The notes under the pieces are model-generated. The model had not been told where the DNA came from and ran no database searches. It saw nothing but the letters and a program-made list of their open reading frames with translations. Position numbers and translations under genes: made by a program. From Streptomyces sp. CB09001 (GTDB lineage: Bacteria; Actinomycetota; Actinomycetes; Streptomycetales; Streptomycetaceae): a stretch of DNA of 64,000 nt. Of the stretch, positions 51,814-62,736 are shown piece by piece. Every line of letters begins with the position of its first letter. The stretch's first letter is position 1. The stretch covers positions 1,984,001-2,048,000 of the forward strand of contig NZ_CP026730.1 of assembly GCF_003369795.1 (NCBI RefSeq). The letters run 5' to 3'.

Positions 51814-53658
51814 TCACACCTCCTGGGCGGCGGCGCCCCTGGCCTGGGCCAGGGTGTCGAGTTCCTGGAGCACGGGCAGGGCCAGGGCGAAGGCGGTCGC
51901 GGGCCGTTCGTCGACCAGGCTGCGGGCGTGGTCGAGGCGGCTCTCGATGCTCCGCATGGCTCTGGCTCTGGCTCCGTCGGCCGCGGCGGAGGCCTCCAAC
52001 TGCTCCCTGCCGAACAGGTGGGTGGCCTCGCTGAGCAGTTCCCGTGCGAACTCGGCGAGTTCGGGGCTGCGGATGGGTTCCTGTTCGTACAGGATGCGGG
52101 CGGCGACGAGGCATTCGGTGACGCGCTCGGTGATGCTCCAGGACATGCGCAGTCCGGCGTCCTGGGCGTCGGGGTAGACGGCCTGGATGTTGTCCCAGAG
52201 GCCGGCGCCCTCCTCCTCGTCGATGCGCCGCTTCCACAGGTGTTCGAAGGACTGCTCGGCGAGGCGGAGCAGGCGGTCCTGGGCGCCGATGTTCCGGGAG
52301 AGTTCGGCGAGCTGGATGATCCGCTTGAGGAGCTGGGCGGAGAAGTCGGTCATCCGCCACAGCAGTTGGCCGCCGGCGCGCTCGGACCCGGCGAGCGGCA
52401 TGGTGACGCCGGGGGTGTGCAGCAGGAGGGTCGGGTCGTTCTTGGTCATGCGGCTGGTGACCCGGCCCCGGTCGGCGAGGCGCTCCATGATGGCGACGGT
52501 GCGGGTGAGGTCGTCGTCGGTCGCCTTCCGGCGGACCAGGTCGTGGACGAGGATGGCCGCGACGGTCAGCGAGAAGTACTCGGACTCCAGGCGCAGGCCG
52601 GTGGTCTGCCAGGGCAGGTCCTCCAGGGGCCAGCGGTCGGCGCCGAAGCGGGCGATCGCGGACCAGTACTGCTGGCTCAGCTCCCAGCGCAGGCGCAGCA
52701 TCTCGGCGAGCTTCTGCTGGTCCTCGTCGAGCAGGCCGAGGGTGAGGGTGCGGTCGGAGAAGAGGTCCTGGATGCCGTCGAGGGCGACGACGGTGAAGTA
52801 CACGTAGGGCAGCCGGTCGGCGATGCCGTCGGGCTGGCCGGGGGCGTCGACGGTCAGGTCGGTGATCCTCGGGGCGTCCTTGACGATGCCCCAGGCCCAG
52901 CCGCATTCGAAGAGCTGGCTCTCGTCGCGGATGCCCTCGTCGACCTGGATGCCTCTGGAGAGGCTCTCGATGATGGTGGCGCGCAGCGGGCGTAACCGGC
53001 GGGAGAACTGCTGGAGGACGATCCGGTCGGACTGTCCGCCCTGGCCGATGACCTGGATCAGCCGCTTGCCCTGTTCCGACTCGGCGTCGAAGACGTTGAC
53101 GGTGAAGGAGCGCAGCAGGCTGATCATCGCGGCGGTCAGCCGGGCGTTGGTGGCCTCCCGCAGCTCGCCGACGGCCTTCAGGACCTCGGGCCGGGTGGTG
53201 GTGCCCTCGTAGACCTTGAGGAAGCCGAGGGTGGCGAGGCAGAGCGTGACGGACATGGAGTAGGAGTCGACCACGCCCAGCTGGCGCTGCTCGTGGCTGA
53301 TCGTGCCGCCGGGCTCGGAGGGGCGGAAGTAGTGTCCGCCGGAGAAGGTGGGGCTGTCGTCGGTGCCGGTGTGGGTGCGCATGAACTGGGTCAGCGCGGC
53401 GATCAGGTTGGGCGGGATCTCCAGCCGGCTGCCGACCCGGTCGAGGGCGCGCAGGACGTCACGTTCGGTGGTGTCCGGCTGGTCGAGCCGGAAGGCGGGC
53501 ACCTCGGTGGCCGGATACAGCAGGCACAGCAGGCGTTCGGCGTCCGCGACGCTGCTCAGTCCGTCGGTGTCTCCCCGGACCAGCTTCCCGTCGTCGAACG
53601 AATGACGGGCCATGGCCTGCCAGATGTCCAGCAGGTGCTGGCGTGGCTTGATCTGCAT
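51814..53658 (-). CDS. SCO2524-like family protein, large, function unknown
   Basis: A 614-residue, almost entirely alpha-helical soluble protein starting MQIKPRQHLLDIWQAMARHS. It resembles a helical scaffold with repeats of amphipathic helices (e.g. LLRSFTVNVFDAESEQGKRL, LRLRWELSQQYWSAIARFGA, QLLKRIIQLAELSRNIGAQD). No catalytic motif, membrane segment or signal peptide. The ATG at 53658 follows GAGGGG. Its stop is within a base or two of the P-loop gene start, so the partner NTPase is made from the same message. It lies 83 bases after the methyltransferase gene, with a short tandem repeat between. Confidence 0.78.
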   Translation of the reverse strand: MQIKPRQHLLDIWQAMARHSFDDGKLVRGDTDGLSSVADAERLLCLLYPATEVPAFRLDQPDTTERDVLRALDRVGSRLEIPPNLIAALTQFMRTHTGTDDSPTFSGGHYFRPSEPGGTISHEQRQLGVVDSYSMSVTLCLATLGFLKVYEGTTTRPEVLKAVGELREATNARLTAAMISLLRSFTVNVFDAESEQGKRLIQVIGQGGQSDRIVLQQFSRRLRPLRATIIESLSRGIQVDEGIRDESQLFECGWAWGIVKDAPRITDLTVDAPGQPDGIADRLPYVYFTVVALDGIQDLFSDRTLTLGLLDEDQQKLAEMLRLRWELSQQYWSAIARFGADRWPLEDLPWQTTGLRLESEYFSLTVAAILVHDLVRRKATDDDLTRTVAIMERLADRGRVTSRMTKNDPTLLLHTPGVTMPLAGSERAGGQLLWRMTDFSAQLLKRIIQLAELSRNIGAQDRLLRLAEQSFEHLWKRRIDEEEGAGLWDNIQAVYPDAQDAGLRMSWSITERVTECLVAARILYEQEPIRSPELAEFARELLSEATHLFGREQLEASAAADGARARAMRSIESRLDHARSLVDERPATAFALALPVLQELDTLAQARGAAAQEV

Positions 53659-53701
53659 CCCCGCACCCCTCGTACAGACCTCGTTGCCCTGTGTTCGGCA
53701 T

Positions 53702-53740
53702 GTCCCCGTTGCGATGGTCCCCGTTGAGCATGTCCCCGTT
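53702..53740 (-). repeat. Three 9-base GTCCCCGTT copies at exact 15-base period
   Basis: Plus-strand GTCCCCGTT occurs at 53702-53710, 53717-53725 and 53732-53740, in the gap between the methyltransferase stop and the SCO2524-like start. Read on the coding strand each copy is AACGGGGAC, and two are followed directly by ATG, so they mimic a Shine-Dalgarno-plus-start unit. Confidence 0.7.
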
Positions 53741-53741
53741 C

Positions 53742-54494
53742 CTACGGGGCGGCAATCGCCGAATTGCGCCGTCCCAGGGCGAGGAGCATTCCCTCGTGCC
53801 CCGGCCGCACCGAGTGGTGCAGATCGTGGATCTCCAGCTCCTCGGTGAACGGCTCCAGGCTCTGGCCGACCGTTTCCTCGTTCACCCGGTAGGCCGGGTA
53901 GTCGTGGGCGCCGACGCGGTAGCCGACGGACTCCTTCATGAAGGCGGCGGCGAACGGCGCTCCCTCGCCGAGCGCGTTCATGAAGCAGCGCACGCCCCGG
54001 TGGAACTCCTCGGGCGCCTCGGACATGGAGTCGGCGACGAAGAACATGGTCCCCAGCGACCAGCGCCGGTCCCCGCCCTCCAGGTCGAACAGGTTGCCGC
54101 GCTCGACCCGGACGATGTCGGCGACCAGCGGTCTCGGTTCGACGGCGGCGTAGGCGGGGGCCTCGCGCAGCACGTCCCAGAAGGGGTCCCAGGCGATGTC
54201 GTACCCGGCCGGGGCGACCTGCTTCTCCAGGTATTCGACGTTCGGGTGCGCGTACTCCAGCAGGAGCAGCTTCTCGCACCAGGGCAGCATGGACAGGGCG
54301 GGATACAGGTTCGCGCCCGCGCCGACGTCGATGCCGCGCGCGGAACGCGGGGGGACTCCCTCGAAGCAGCGGGTGAAGTAGTCGCGCATCAACCGGACGA
54401 TCAGCAGGTCGACTTCGAGCGGTGTCCGGTAGTTGTTGTCCACGTACACCTCTGGATCGAACTTCGACCAAGGCGCGTCGGCGTTGCGATCCAT
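53742..54494 (-). CDS. SCO2525-like SAM-dependent methyltransferase
   Basis: A 250-residue class I methyltransferase. SAM motif I is GIDVGAGANLYPA (from residue 54), followed by the acidic ribose-binding position in LLLLEYAHPNVEYLEKQV. Later blocks are IAWDPFWDVL, LGTMFFVADSMSEAPEEFH and FAAAFMKESVGYRVG. The order resembles the NNMT/PNMT/TEMT small-molecule methyltransferase group, so an amine or similar small acceptor is possible. The ATG at 54494 follows AGGGTG; an upstream ATG at 54515 has no ribosome-binding site. It heads the five-gene cluster reading leftward. Confidence 0.85.
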   Translation of the reverse strand: MDRNADAPWSKFDPEVYVDNNYRTPLEVDLLIVRLMRDYFTRCFEGVPPRSARGIDVGAGANLYPALSMLPWCEKLLLLEYAHPNVEYLEKQVAPAGYDIAWDPFWDVLREAPAYAAVEPRPLVADIVRVERGNLFDLEGGDRRWSLGTMFFVADSMSEAPEEFHRGVRCFMNALGEGAPFAAAFMKESVGYRVGAHDYPAYRVNEETVGQSLEPFTEELEIHDLHHSVRPGHEGMLLALGRRNSAIAAP

Positions 54495-54763
54495 AATCAC
54501 CCTGCCACGTTCCATTCGAATTTGGACAAATCCCCAGTACTGTTCACGGTAAGTGACCCGGCCACTACGGACCAGTACGGGAATACGCCATCCTCATCCG
54601 ACCGGCGCACGTCGGGCGCATGGTCGCACACCCGAACTCGCCCTTGCATGAGGGAAGTTGGACGCTCACTCTAGCCAGAAGCAGACACTGGCCGCCACAT
54701 GAGTCCTTCACTCGACCGTGTGGGGCACGGATGCCCAAGAGTTGACGCAGACCAGGGGGTTGC

Positions 54764-55309
54764 ATGACCGCCGAACCGCTGGAACGTTCCCTCGACCACC
54801 ACGACCCGCTCACCCGGCCCGGACTGCCACCGGACGACCTGCCACTGGACCTGCGCACGGCCCGGGAGTCCGACCTGCCGGAACTGCGGCGGCTGGACGA
54901 GGAGGTCTTCCAGGACTTCGCCTATCCCGGGTTCCTGCTGCGCCAGCTCTTCGACATGTACGAGGAGCACTTCCTGGTCCTCGACGACGGGACGGGCCGG
55001 CTGCGCGGCTACGTGCTGGCCGCCACCCGGACGCTCGGCAGGGACAGCTGGATCCTCGGGCTGTGCGTGACCCCGGACCGGCGCCGCCACGGGCTGGGCC
55101 GGGAGCTGATGCGGGAGGCCCTGAGCCGGTTGCGCCGGGACGGCATACAAGTCGTCCGCCTCACGGTGGAGCCCGCCAACCTCGCCGCCATCTTCCTCTA
55201 CCGTTCGCTCGGCTTCCGCCCCGAGGAACCCGACGGCGGCCTGCGTCCGGACTACTTCGGCCCGGGCGTGCACCGCCAGATCATGCGGCTGGACCTCGCG
55301 CCCGGCTAG
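54764..55309 (+). CDS. GNAT-family N-acetyltransferase
   Basis: A 181-residue acetyltransferase. After a 28-residue N-terminal stretch comes the GNAT fold: LRTARESDLPELRRLDEEVF, then motif A LGLCVTPDRRRHGLGRELMREAL with the acetyl-CoA-binding RRRHGLG loop, and motif B VEPANLAAIFLYRSLGF. It resembles RimI-like enzymes, but the acceptor is unknown. Its TAG and the TAG of the convergent TerB-like gene share CTAG at 55306-55309. The 269-base region on its left, toward the methyltransferase gene, holds both promoters and no visible gene. Confidence 0.9.
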   Translation: MTAEPLERSLDHHDPLTRPGLPPDDLPLDLRTARESDLPELRRLDEEVFQDFAYPGFLLRQLFDMYEEHFLVLDDGTGRLRGYVLAATRTLGRDSWILGLCVTPDRRRHGLGRELMREALSRLRRDGIQVVRLTVEPANLAAIFLYRSLGFRPEEPDGGLRPDYFGPGVHRQIMRLDLAPG

Positions 55310-56001
55310 GAGGGCGTGCCCGCCGAGTCCAGGAGGCGGGTCACGTCGTCGGAACAGATGGTCAGGGCCGCGCCGACGGTGGCCAGGGCGTCGCGTTCGG
55401 CGGGGGTGTAGGGGCCGTCCGCCAGGGCGATGCGGGCACCCTGCAGCAGGATCGACTCGCGGCCGACGGCGGCGAGGTGCGGTGCCAGCGGGTCGAGCGC
55501 CTCGTGGAGTTCTATCGCCAGGCCCGGCACGCAGGGTTCGCCCCGGACCCGGCCGGTGTCCGCCTCCAGCGCCTCGACGAGCGCGTTCAGCTGCTCCTCG
55601 GTGCAGTCCTCGAAGCCGGCCGCGCGCACCGCGACGGTCGCGGTCTCCAGCGAGGTGCGGGAGCAGGTGCCGCCCGCGGTCAGGACCGCGAGGGCGACGG
55701 TGTGGACGGCGTCGCGGAGCATCGCGGAGAAGCGGGTGGTGGTCGGGTGGTCGAGGACGTCGGTGCCGTAGTGGCGGCGGCAGGCCGCGCACTCGACGGT
55801 CGGCGCGGACTCGCCGCGGGGCAGCACGGGCACGCCGAGCAGCGTGAAGCGGCGGCGTCCGGTGAGCCGCGCGTAGTTGCGGTCGCCGCCGCAGCCGGGG
55901 CAGAAGAACTCGCCGTCGCCGACGGGCGTCCACGCGGTGCGGGTGCCCAGGATGCGTGGCAGCCGGGCAGCTCGGCTGTTTCGTCCCCGTCCAGGCTGCA
56001 C
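55306..56001 (-). CDS. TerB-like protein with N-terminal zinc-ribbon
   Basis: A 231-residue cytoplasmic protein. A zinc-ribbon-like start (FFCPGCGGDRNYARL, later VECAACRRHYGTD) precedes a helical TerB-type domain with RESILLQGARIALADGPYTP and AERDALATVGAAL, the pattern of TerB/tellurite-resistance-like acidic-metal-binding domains. Such proteins attach to membrane or stress systems, but the role here is not clear. The GTG at 56001 is chosen because it follows GGAGG by six bases and gives a compact N terminus; the frame is open further upstream. Convergent with the GNAT gene. Confidence 0.85.
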   Translation of the reverse strand: MQPGRGRNSRAARLPRILGTRTAWTPVGDGEFFCPGCGGDRNYARLTGRRRFTLLGVPVLPRGESAPTVECAACRRHYGTDVLDHPTTTRFSAMLRDAVHTVALAVLTAGGTCSRTSLETATVAVRAAGFEDCTEEQLNALVEALEADTGRVRGEPCVPGLAIELHEALDPLAPHLAAVGRESILLQGARIALADGPYTPAERDALATVGAALTICSDDVTRLLDSAGTPS

Positions 56002-56185
56002 GTCGCACCTCCATAACGGCGCGACAGCATCGTCGCGCTGGCGTGATGTTAGCCACATCACCGACGTGGAGTCAGTACCCAGGACGAGACCTTTCCGTGA
56101 CCATCACAGATATATGGCCGGTATATGACGGGGTCCCGCCCGCCGGATTCCGGCGAGCGGGACATCAAACCACTGATTCGGCTGG

Positions 56186-58041
<1,856 letters not shown>

Positions 58042-58089
58042 CTACAGGCCCTCGCCGCGGCAGCTAAGGAGAAGCAGCCCGAATCGCAT
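58042..58089 (-). CDS. leuA leader peptide MRFGLLLLSCRGEGL
   Basis: A 15-residue leader with four leucine codons in a row (CTG CTT CTC CTT) and one more at the end. CTT is rare in Streptomyces, so ribosomes would stall there when leucyl-tRNA is scarce. Start ATG 58087-58089, stop TAG 58042-58044. It lies 134 bases before leuA in the same direction. A comparable leucine-rich leader is known for S. coelicolor leuA, which I recall from the literature without checking. Confidence 0.82.
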   Translation of the reverse strand: MRFGLLLLSCRGEGL

Positions 58090-58281
58090 GGTGCCCAGCA
58101 CCCTAGCCGAGTCACGCGGGTCACGCGGGTCCGTATCAGTATGCGGGACCGGGGTGAGAAAGGGGACAAAAAGTGCCGTATACCACTCCCGGCCAGGCCA
58201 CGGGGGCCCCTTCCCGTCACTGTGCACCGATCGTGGTTGCGGGTAGTGACAGTGCGGTCACACAGTGCGAGAGTGCCGGAC

Positions 58282-59352
58282 ATGACCACACACGGGGGCT
58301 TCCAGCCCGTCTTCTGCACGATCGTCCCGCCCCACGTCCTCGACCGGCTCGCCCGGAACACGGACCCCGTGCTCGCCGGGCCCGCCCGCCGCACCATCCA
58401 GCGCGACGCCCTCGAACGCGCCCGCCGCGGACTGACCACGGTCGTCGGCGCCCCCTCCGTGGCCCCGCGCGCGGACGCGGAGCCCGGGAAGCCGCGGCGC
58501 ACGGTCTACGACGCCGGGCACGGCACCGACCTGCCGGGCAGCGAGGTGCGCGGTGAGGGCGAGGAACCCGGCCAGGACGCCACCGTGAACCGCGCCTACG
58601 CGGGCCTGGGCGCCACCTTCGAGCACTACCTCAAGGTCTACCGGCGGGACTCCATCGACGGCGCGGGCCTGCCGCTGGACGCGACCGTGCACTACGACCG
58701 CGAGTACAACAACGCGTTCTGGAACGGCGAGCAGATGGTCTTCGGCGACGGGGACGGCGAGATCTTCCTCGACTTCACCATCGCCCTGGACGTGATCGGC
58801 CACGAGCTGACCCACGGCGTCACCCAGCACACCGCCAACCTGACCTACTACGGCCAGCCCGGCGCCCTCAACGAGTCGGTCTCCGACGTCTTCGGCTCCC
58901 TCATCAAGCAGTACGCGCAGGGCCGGACCGCCGCCGAGGCCGACTGGCTGATCGGCGCCGGGCTGCTCGCCCCGCGGGTCACGGGCGAGGCGCTGCGCTC
59001 CATGAAGGCACCCGGTACGGCCTACGACGACGACGTGCTCGGCAAGGACCCGCAGCCCGCGACGATGGACGACTACGTGCGCACCGGCCGCGACAACGGC
59101 GGCGTGCACATCAACTCCGGCATCCCCAACCACGCCTTCTACCTCCTCGCCACCGAGCTGGGCGGACACGCCTGGGAGCGGGCCGGACAGATCTGGTACG
59201 ACGTGCTGACCGGCGGCGAGCTGGCCGAGGACGCCTCGTTCACGGACTTCGCGACGCTGACGGTGAAGGCCGCCCGGGAGCGCTACGGCGACGGGGACGA
59301 GCTGGAGGCGGTCGGCAAGGCCTGGGAGCAGGTCGGGGTGCGGACGCTGTAG
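58282..59352 (+). CDS. Protealysin-like M4 metalloprotease
   Basis: A 356-residue zinc protease without a Sec signal peptide. A short propeptide-like N terminus (VFCTIVPPHVLDRLARNTDP, about residues 11-30) resembles the PSP-type precursor region of protealysin. The catalytic domain has GHELTHGVTQH with His174, Glu175 and His178, third zinc ligand Glu198 in NESVSD, and the catalytic His276 in GGVHINSGIPNHAFY. Protealysins act inside the cell or leave it by unknown routes. It is followed after 21 bases by an emfourin-type inhibitor. ATG 58282 chosen over an in-frame GTG 9 bases upstream. Promoter region shared with leuA. Confidence 0.93.
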   Translation: MTTHGGFQPVFCTIVPPHVLDRLARNTDPVLAGPARRTIQRDALERARRGLTTVVGAPSVAPRADAEPGKPRRTVYDAGHGTDLPGSEVRGEGEEPGQDATVNRAYAGLGATFEHYLKVYRRDSIDGAGLPLDATVHYDREYNNAFWNGEQMVFGDGDGEIFLDFTIALDVIGHELTHGVTQHTANLTYYGQPGALNESVSDVFGSLIKQYAQGRTAAEADWLIGAGLLAPRVTGEALRSMKAPGTAYDDDVLGKDPQPATMDDYVRTGRDNGGVHINSGIPNHAFYLLATELGGHAWERAGQIWYDVLTGGELAEDASFTDFATLTVKAARERYGDGDELEAVGKAWEQVGVRTL

Positions 59353-59373
59353 TTCCGTACTAGACACGGGTCC

Positions 59374-59640
59374 ATGCGGATTCAGGTGAGGCGCACAGGA
59401 GGCTTCGCGGGCATCGAACGCCACGCGGAGGTCGAGACCGCGGGACGCCCCGACGCGGACGAGTGGCATGCCCTGGCCGAGCGGGCGGTCGCCGACGGCC
59501 GGAGCACCCCGCCGGTCGGGGTGCCGGACGGGTTCAGCTACCAGCTCACCGTGGACGGGAACACGGTGTACGCCGCCGATCCCCGGCTGACGGACGAGCA
59601 GCGCGCGCTGATCTCGCGGGTGCTGAAGGAGGGTGCGTAA
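59374..59640 (+). CDS. Emfourin-like protealysin inhibitor
   Basis: An 88-residue protein with MRIQVRRTGGFAGIERHAEV at the start and FSYQLTVDGNTVYAADPRLT near the end. This matches the emfourin family, the small cytoplasmic inhibitors encoded beside protealysin-like proteases. The gene lies 21 bases after the protease stop on the same strand. Emfourin of Serratia blocks the mature protease at the active site; the same role is inferred here. No signal peptide. Confidence 0.85.
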   Translation: MRIQVRRTGGFAGIERHAEVETAGRPDADEWHALAERAVADGRSTPPVGVPDGFSYQLTVDGNTVYAADPRLTDEQRALISRVLKEGA

Positions 59641-59661
59641 CACCGGTCGGGTGCGCGGGCG

Positions 59662-59691
59662 TTGACTTCCCTTACCGGGGGTACGGATGAT
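59662..59691 (+). promoter_or_regulatory. Putative promoter of the GH1 gene
   Basis: TTGACT (59662-59667), 18-base spacer, GATGAT (59686-59691). The ATG at 59698 lies seven bases beyond, so the transcript would be leaderless. By inspection only. Confidence 0.4.
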
Positions 59692-59697
59692 CCGCGC

Positions 59698-61041
59698 ATG
59701 GCGACTGACGCGATGCCGGCGAATCCGATGCCGCGGTTCCCGGACGGCTTCCTGTGGGGCGTGTCCACGTCCGCGCACCAGATCGAGGGCGCGGCCGGGC
59801 TGCGGGCACCGTCCGTGTGGGACGCCTTCACGGCGGAGCCCGGCCGGGTGAAGGACGGTGCGACGGCGGCGGTGGCCTGCGACCACTACCACCGCTACCG
59901 CGAGGACGTGGCGCTCCTGGCGGGCCTCGGCGTGGACGCGTACCGCTTCTCCGTCTCCTGGCCCCGGGTGGACTCCCCCGGCGGCCTGGACTTCTACGAC
60001 CGCCTGGTGGACGAGCTGTGCACGGCGGGCGTGCGGCCGGTGCCGACGCTGTTCCACTGGGACCTGCCGGCGGACCTGGACTGGCTGGAGCGGGACACGG
60101 CCGCCCGGTTCGCCGAGTACGTGTCGGTCGTCGCGGAGCGCCTCGGCGACCGGGTCGGCAAGTGGATCACCCTCAACGAGCCGGCCGAGCACACCCTGCT
60201 CGGCCACGCCCTGGGCGTCCACGCCCCCGGCCGGGAGCTGCTGTTCGACGCCCTCCCGGCCGCCCACCACCAGCTCCTCGCGCACGGCCTGGCGGTACGG
60301 GCCCTGCGCGCGTCCGGCGCCTCTGACGTCGGCATCGCCAACTCGCACGGCCCGGTCTGGCCCGCCTCCGACGACCCGGCCGACCGGGAGGCGGCGGACT
60401 TCTACGACCTCCTGCTGAACCGGATGTTCGCCGACCCGCTCCTGACCGGTCGGTACCCGGAGGGCATCGGCGAGCTCATGCCCGGTTCCGCCGAAAGGGT
60501 GGAGGCCGACCTGGAGATCATCGCCGAGCCGCTGGACTGGTACGGGGTGAACTACTACGCGCCGACGCGGGTGGGTGCCCCGCAGGGCGCGGAGATCGAG
60601 TTCGGCGGGGTGACGCTCCCGGCCGAACTGCCCTTCTCGGTGCGCCGGATCGAGGGGCGTCCGGTGACGGACTTCGGCTGGCCCGTGGTCCCGGAGGGGC
60701 TGACGGAGCTGCTCACCGGCTTCCGGGACCGCTACGGCGACCGGCTCCCGCCGGTCGTGATCACGGAGAACGGCTGCTCCTACGAGGGCCTCGACGACCG
60801 GGACCGCATCGCCTACCTGGACGGGCACGTGCGCGCCCTGCACCGGGCGGTCGAGGCGGGCGTGGACGTGCGCGGCTACTTCGTGTGGTCGCTGCTGGAC
60901 AACTTCGAGTGGGCCGAGGGGTACGCCCGCCGCTTCGGACTGGTCCACGTGGACTTCACGACGCTCGCCCGCACGCCCAAGGCGTCGTACGGCTGGTTCC
61001 GGGAGCTGCTCGACGGGCAGCGGCGGGTACCGGTCGGATAA
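59698..61041 (+). CDS. GH1 family beta-glucosidase
   Basis: A 447-residue intracellular glycosidase (no signal peptide). The GH1 opening FPDGFLWGVSTSAHQIEGA is followed by acid/base Glu161 in TLNEP and nucleophile Glu357 in ITENG. YRFSVSWPRV and the C-terminal FVWSLLDNFEWAEGYARRFGLVHVD (in segments) are intact. It should release terminal beta-linked glucose or related sugars from oligosaccharides. No sugar transporter or regulator is next to it. The ATG at 59698 has no Shine-Dalgarno sequence, consistent with a leaderless message; ATG 59713 is possible. Confidence 0.95.
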   Translation: MATDAMPANPMPRFPDGFLWGVSTSAHQIEGAAGLRAPSVWDAFTAEPGRVKDGATAAVACDHYHRYREDVALLAGLGVDAYRFSVSWPRVDSPGGLDFYDRLVDELCTAGVRPVPTLFHWDLPADLDWLERDTAARFAEYVSVVAERLGDRVGKWITLNEPAEHTLLGHALGVHAPGRELLFDALPAAHHQLLAHGLAVRALRASGASDVGIANSHGPVWPASDDPADREAADFYDLLLNRMFADPLLTGRYPEGIGELMPGSAERVEADLEIIAEPLDWYGVNYYAPTRVGAPQGAEIEFGGVTLPAELPFSVRRIEGRPVTDFGWPVVPEGLTELLTGFRDRYGDRLPPVVITENGCSYEGLDDRDRIAYLDGHVRALHRAVEAGVDVRGYFVWSLLDNFEWAEGYARRFGLVHVDFTTLARTPKASYGWFRELLDGQRRVPVG

Positions 61042-61146
61042 ACCCCTCGGTGCTGTCGGCGGGGAGTCGTACGCTGGAGTCAGCAGACACACCCGTCACG
61101 CGGCGGACGCCGCAGAGGAGGACGAGCAGGCCTAGAGCGCCGGCCC

Positions 61147-62226
<1,080 letters not shown>

Positions 62227-62238
62227 ACCAGCACGACC

Positions 62239-62736
62239 ATGTCGATCGACGTCAACAACGAGTCCGGAACCGAGGTCGACGAGCAGGCGATCCTCGACAT
62301 CGCCCGCTACGCGCTCGCGCGGATGCGCATCCACCCGCTCTCCGAGCTCTCGGTGATCGTCGTGGACGCCGACGCCATGGAGCAGCTGCACATCCAGTGG
62401 ATGGACCTGCCGGGTCCCACCGACGTGATGTCCTTCCCGATGGACGAGCTGCGTCCGCCGTCCAAGGACGAGGAGGAGGCGCCGCAGGGGCTGCTCGGCG
62501 ACATCGTGCTCTGCCCGGAGGTCGCCGCCAAGCAGGGCACCGAGGCGCCGACGGAGCACTCCATGGACGAGGAGCTCCAGCTCCTGACCGTCCACGGGGT
62601 GCTGCACCTGCTCGGGTACGACCACGAGGAGCCCGACGAGAAGGCCGAGATGTTCGGTCTGCAGGCCGCGATCGTGGACGGCTGGCGTGCGGAGCGGGGC
62701 CTGACCGGCCCGTCCCCGGCCCCGACGGTCTCATGA
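62239..62736 (+). CDS. ybeY: Endoribonuclease YbeY (rRNA maturation)
   Basis: A 165-residue zinc-dependent RNase involved in 16S rRNA maturation and ribosome quality control. The H3xH5xH motif is [11 protein letters not shown] with His119, His123 and His129; the conserved [20 protein letters not shown] and [11 protein letters not shown] are present. Its TGA overlaps the next gene's ATG (ATGA). An acidic insertion SKDEEEAP sits before the [10 protein letters not shown] block, as in other actinomycetes. Confidence 0.96.
   Translation: MSIDVNNESGTEVDEQAILDIARYALARMRIHPLSELSVIVVDADAMEQLHIQWMDLPGPTDVMSFPMDELRPPSKDEEEAPQGLLGDIVLCPEVAAKQGTEAPTEHSMDEELQLLTVHGVLHLLGYDHEEPDEKAEMFGLQAAIVDGWRAERGLTGPSPAPTVS

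Noticed and set aside
53702..53740. Possible CRISPR or attachment site
   Set aside because: Only three 9-base copies with 6-base gaps; too short for CRISPR and no integrase nearby.
58258..61092. 944-codon minus-strand open frame across the protease, inhibitor and GH1 genes
   Set aside because: It spans three convincing plus-strand genes and their gaps and has no family similarity I can see; a GC-rich artefact.
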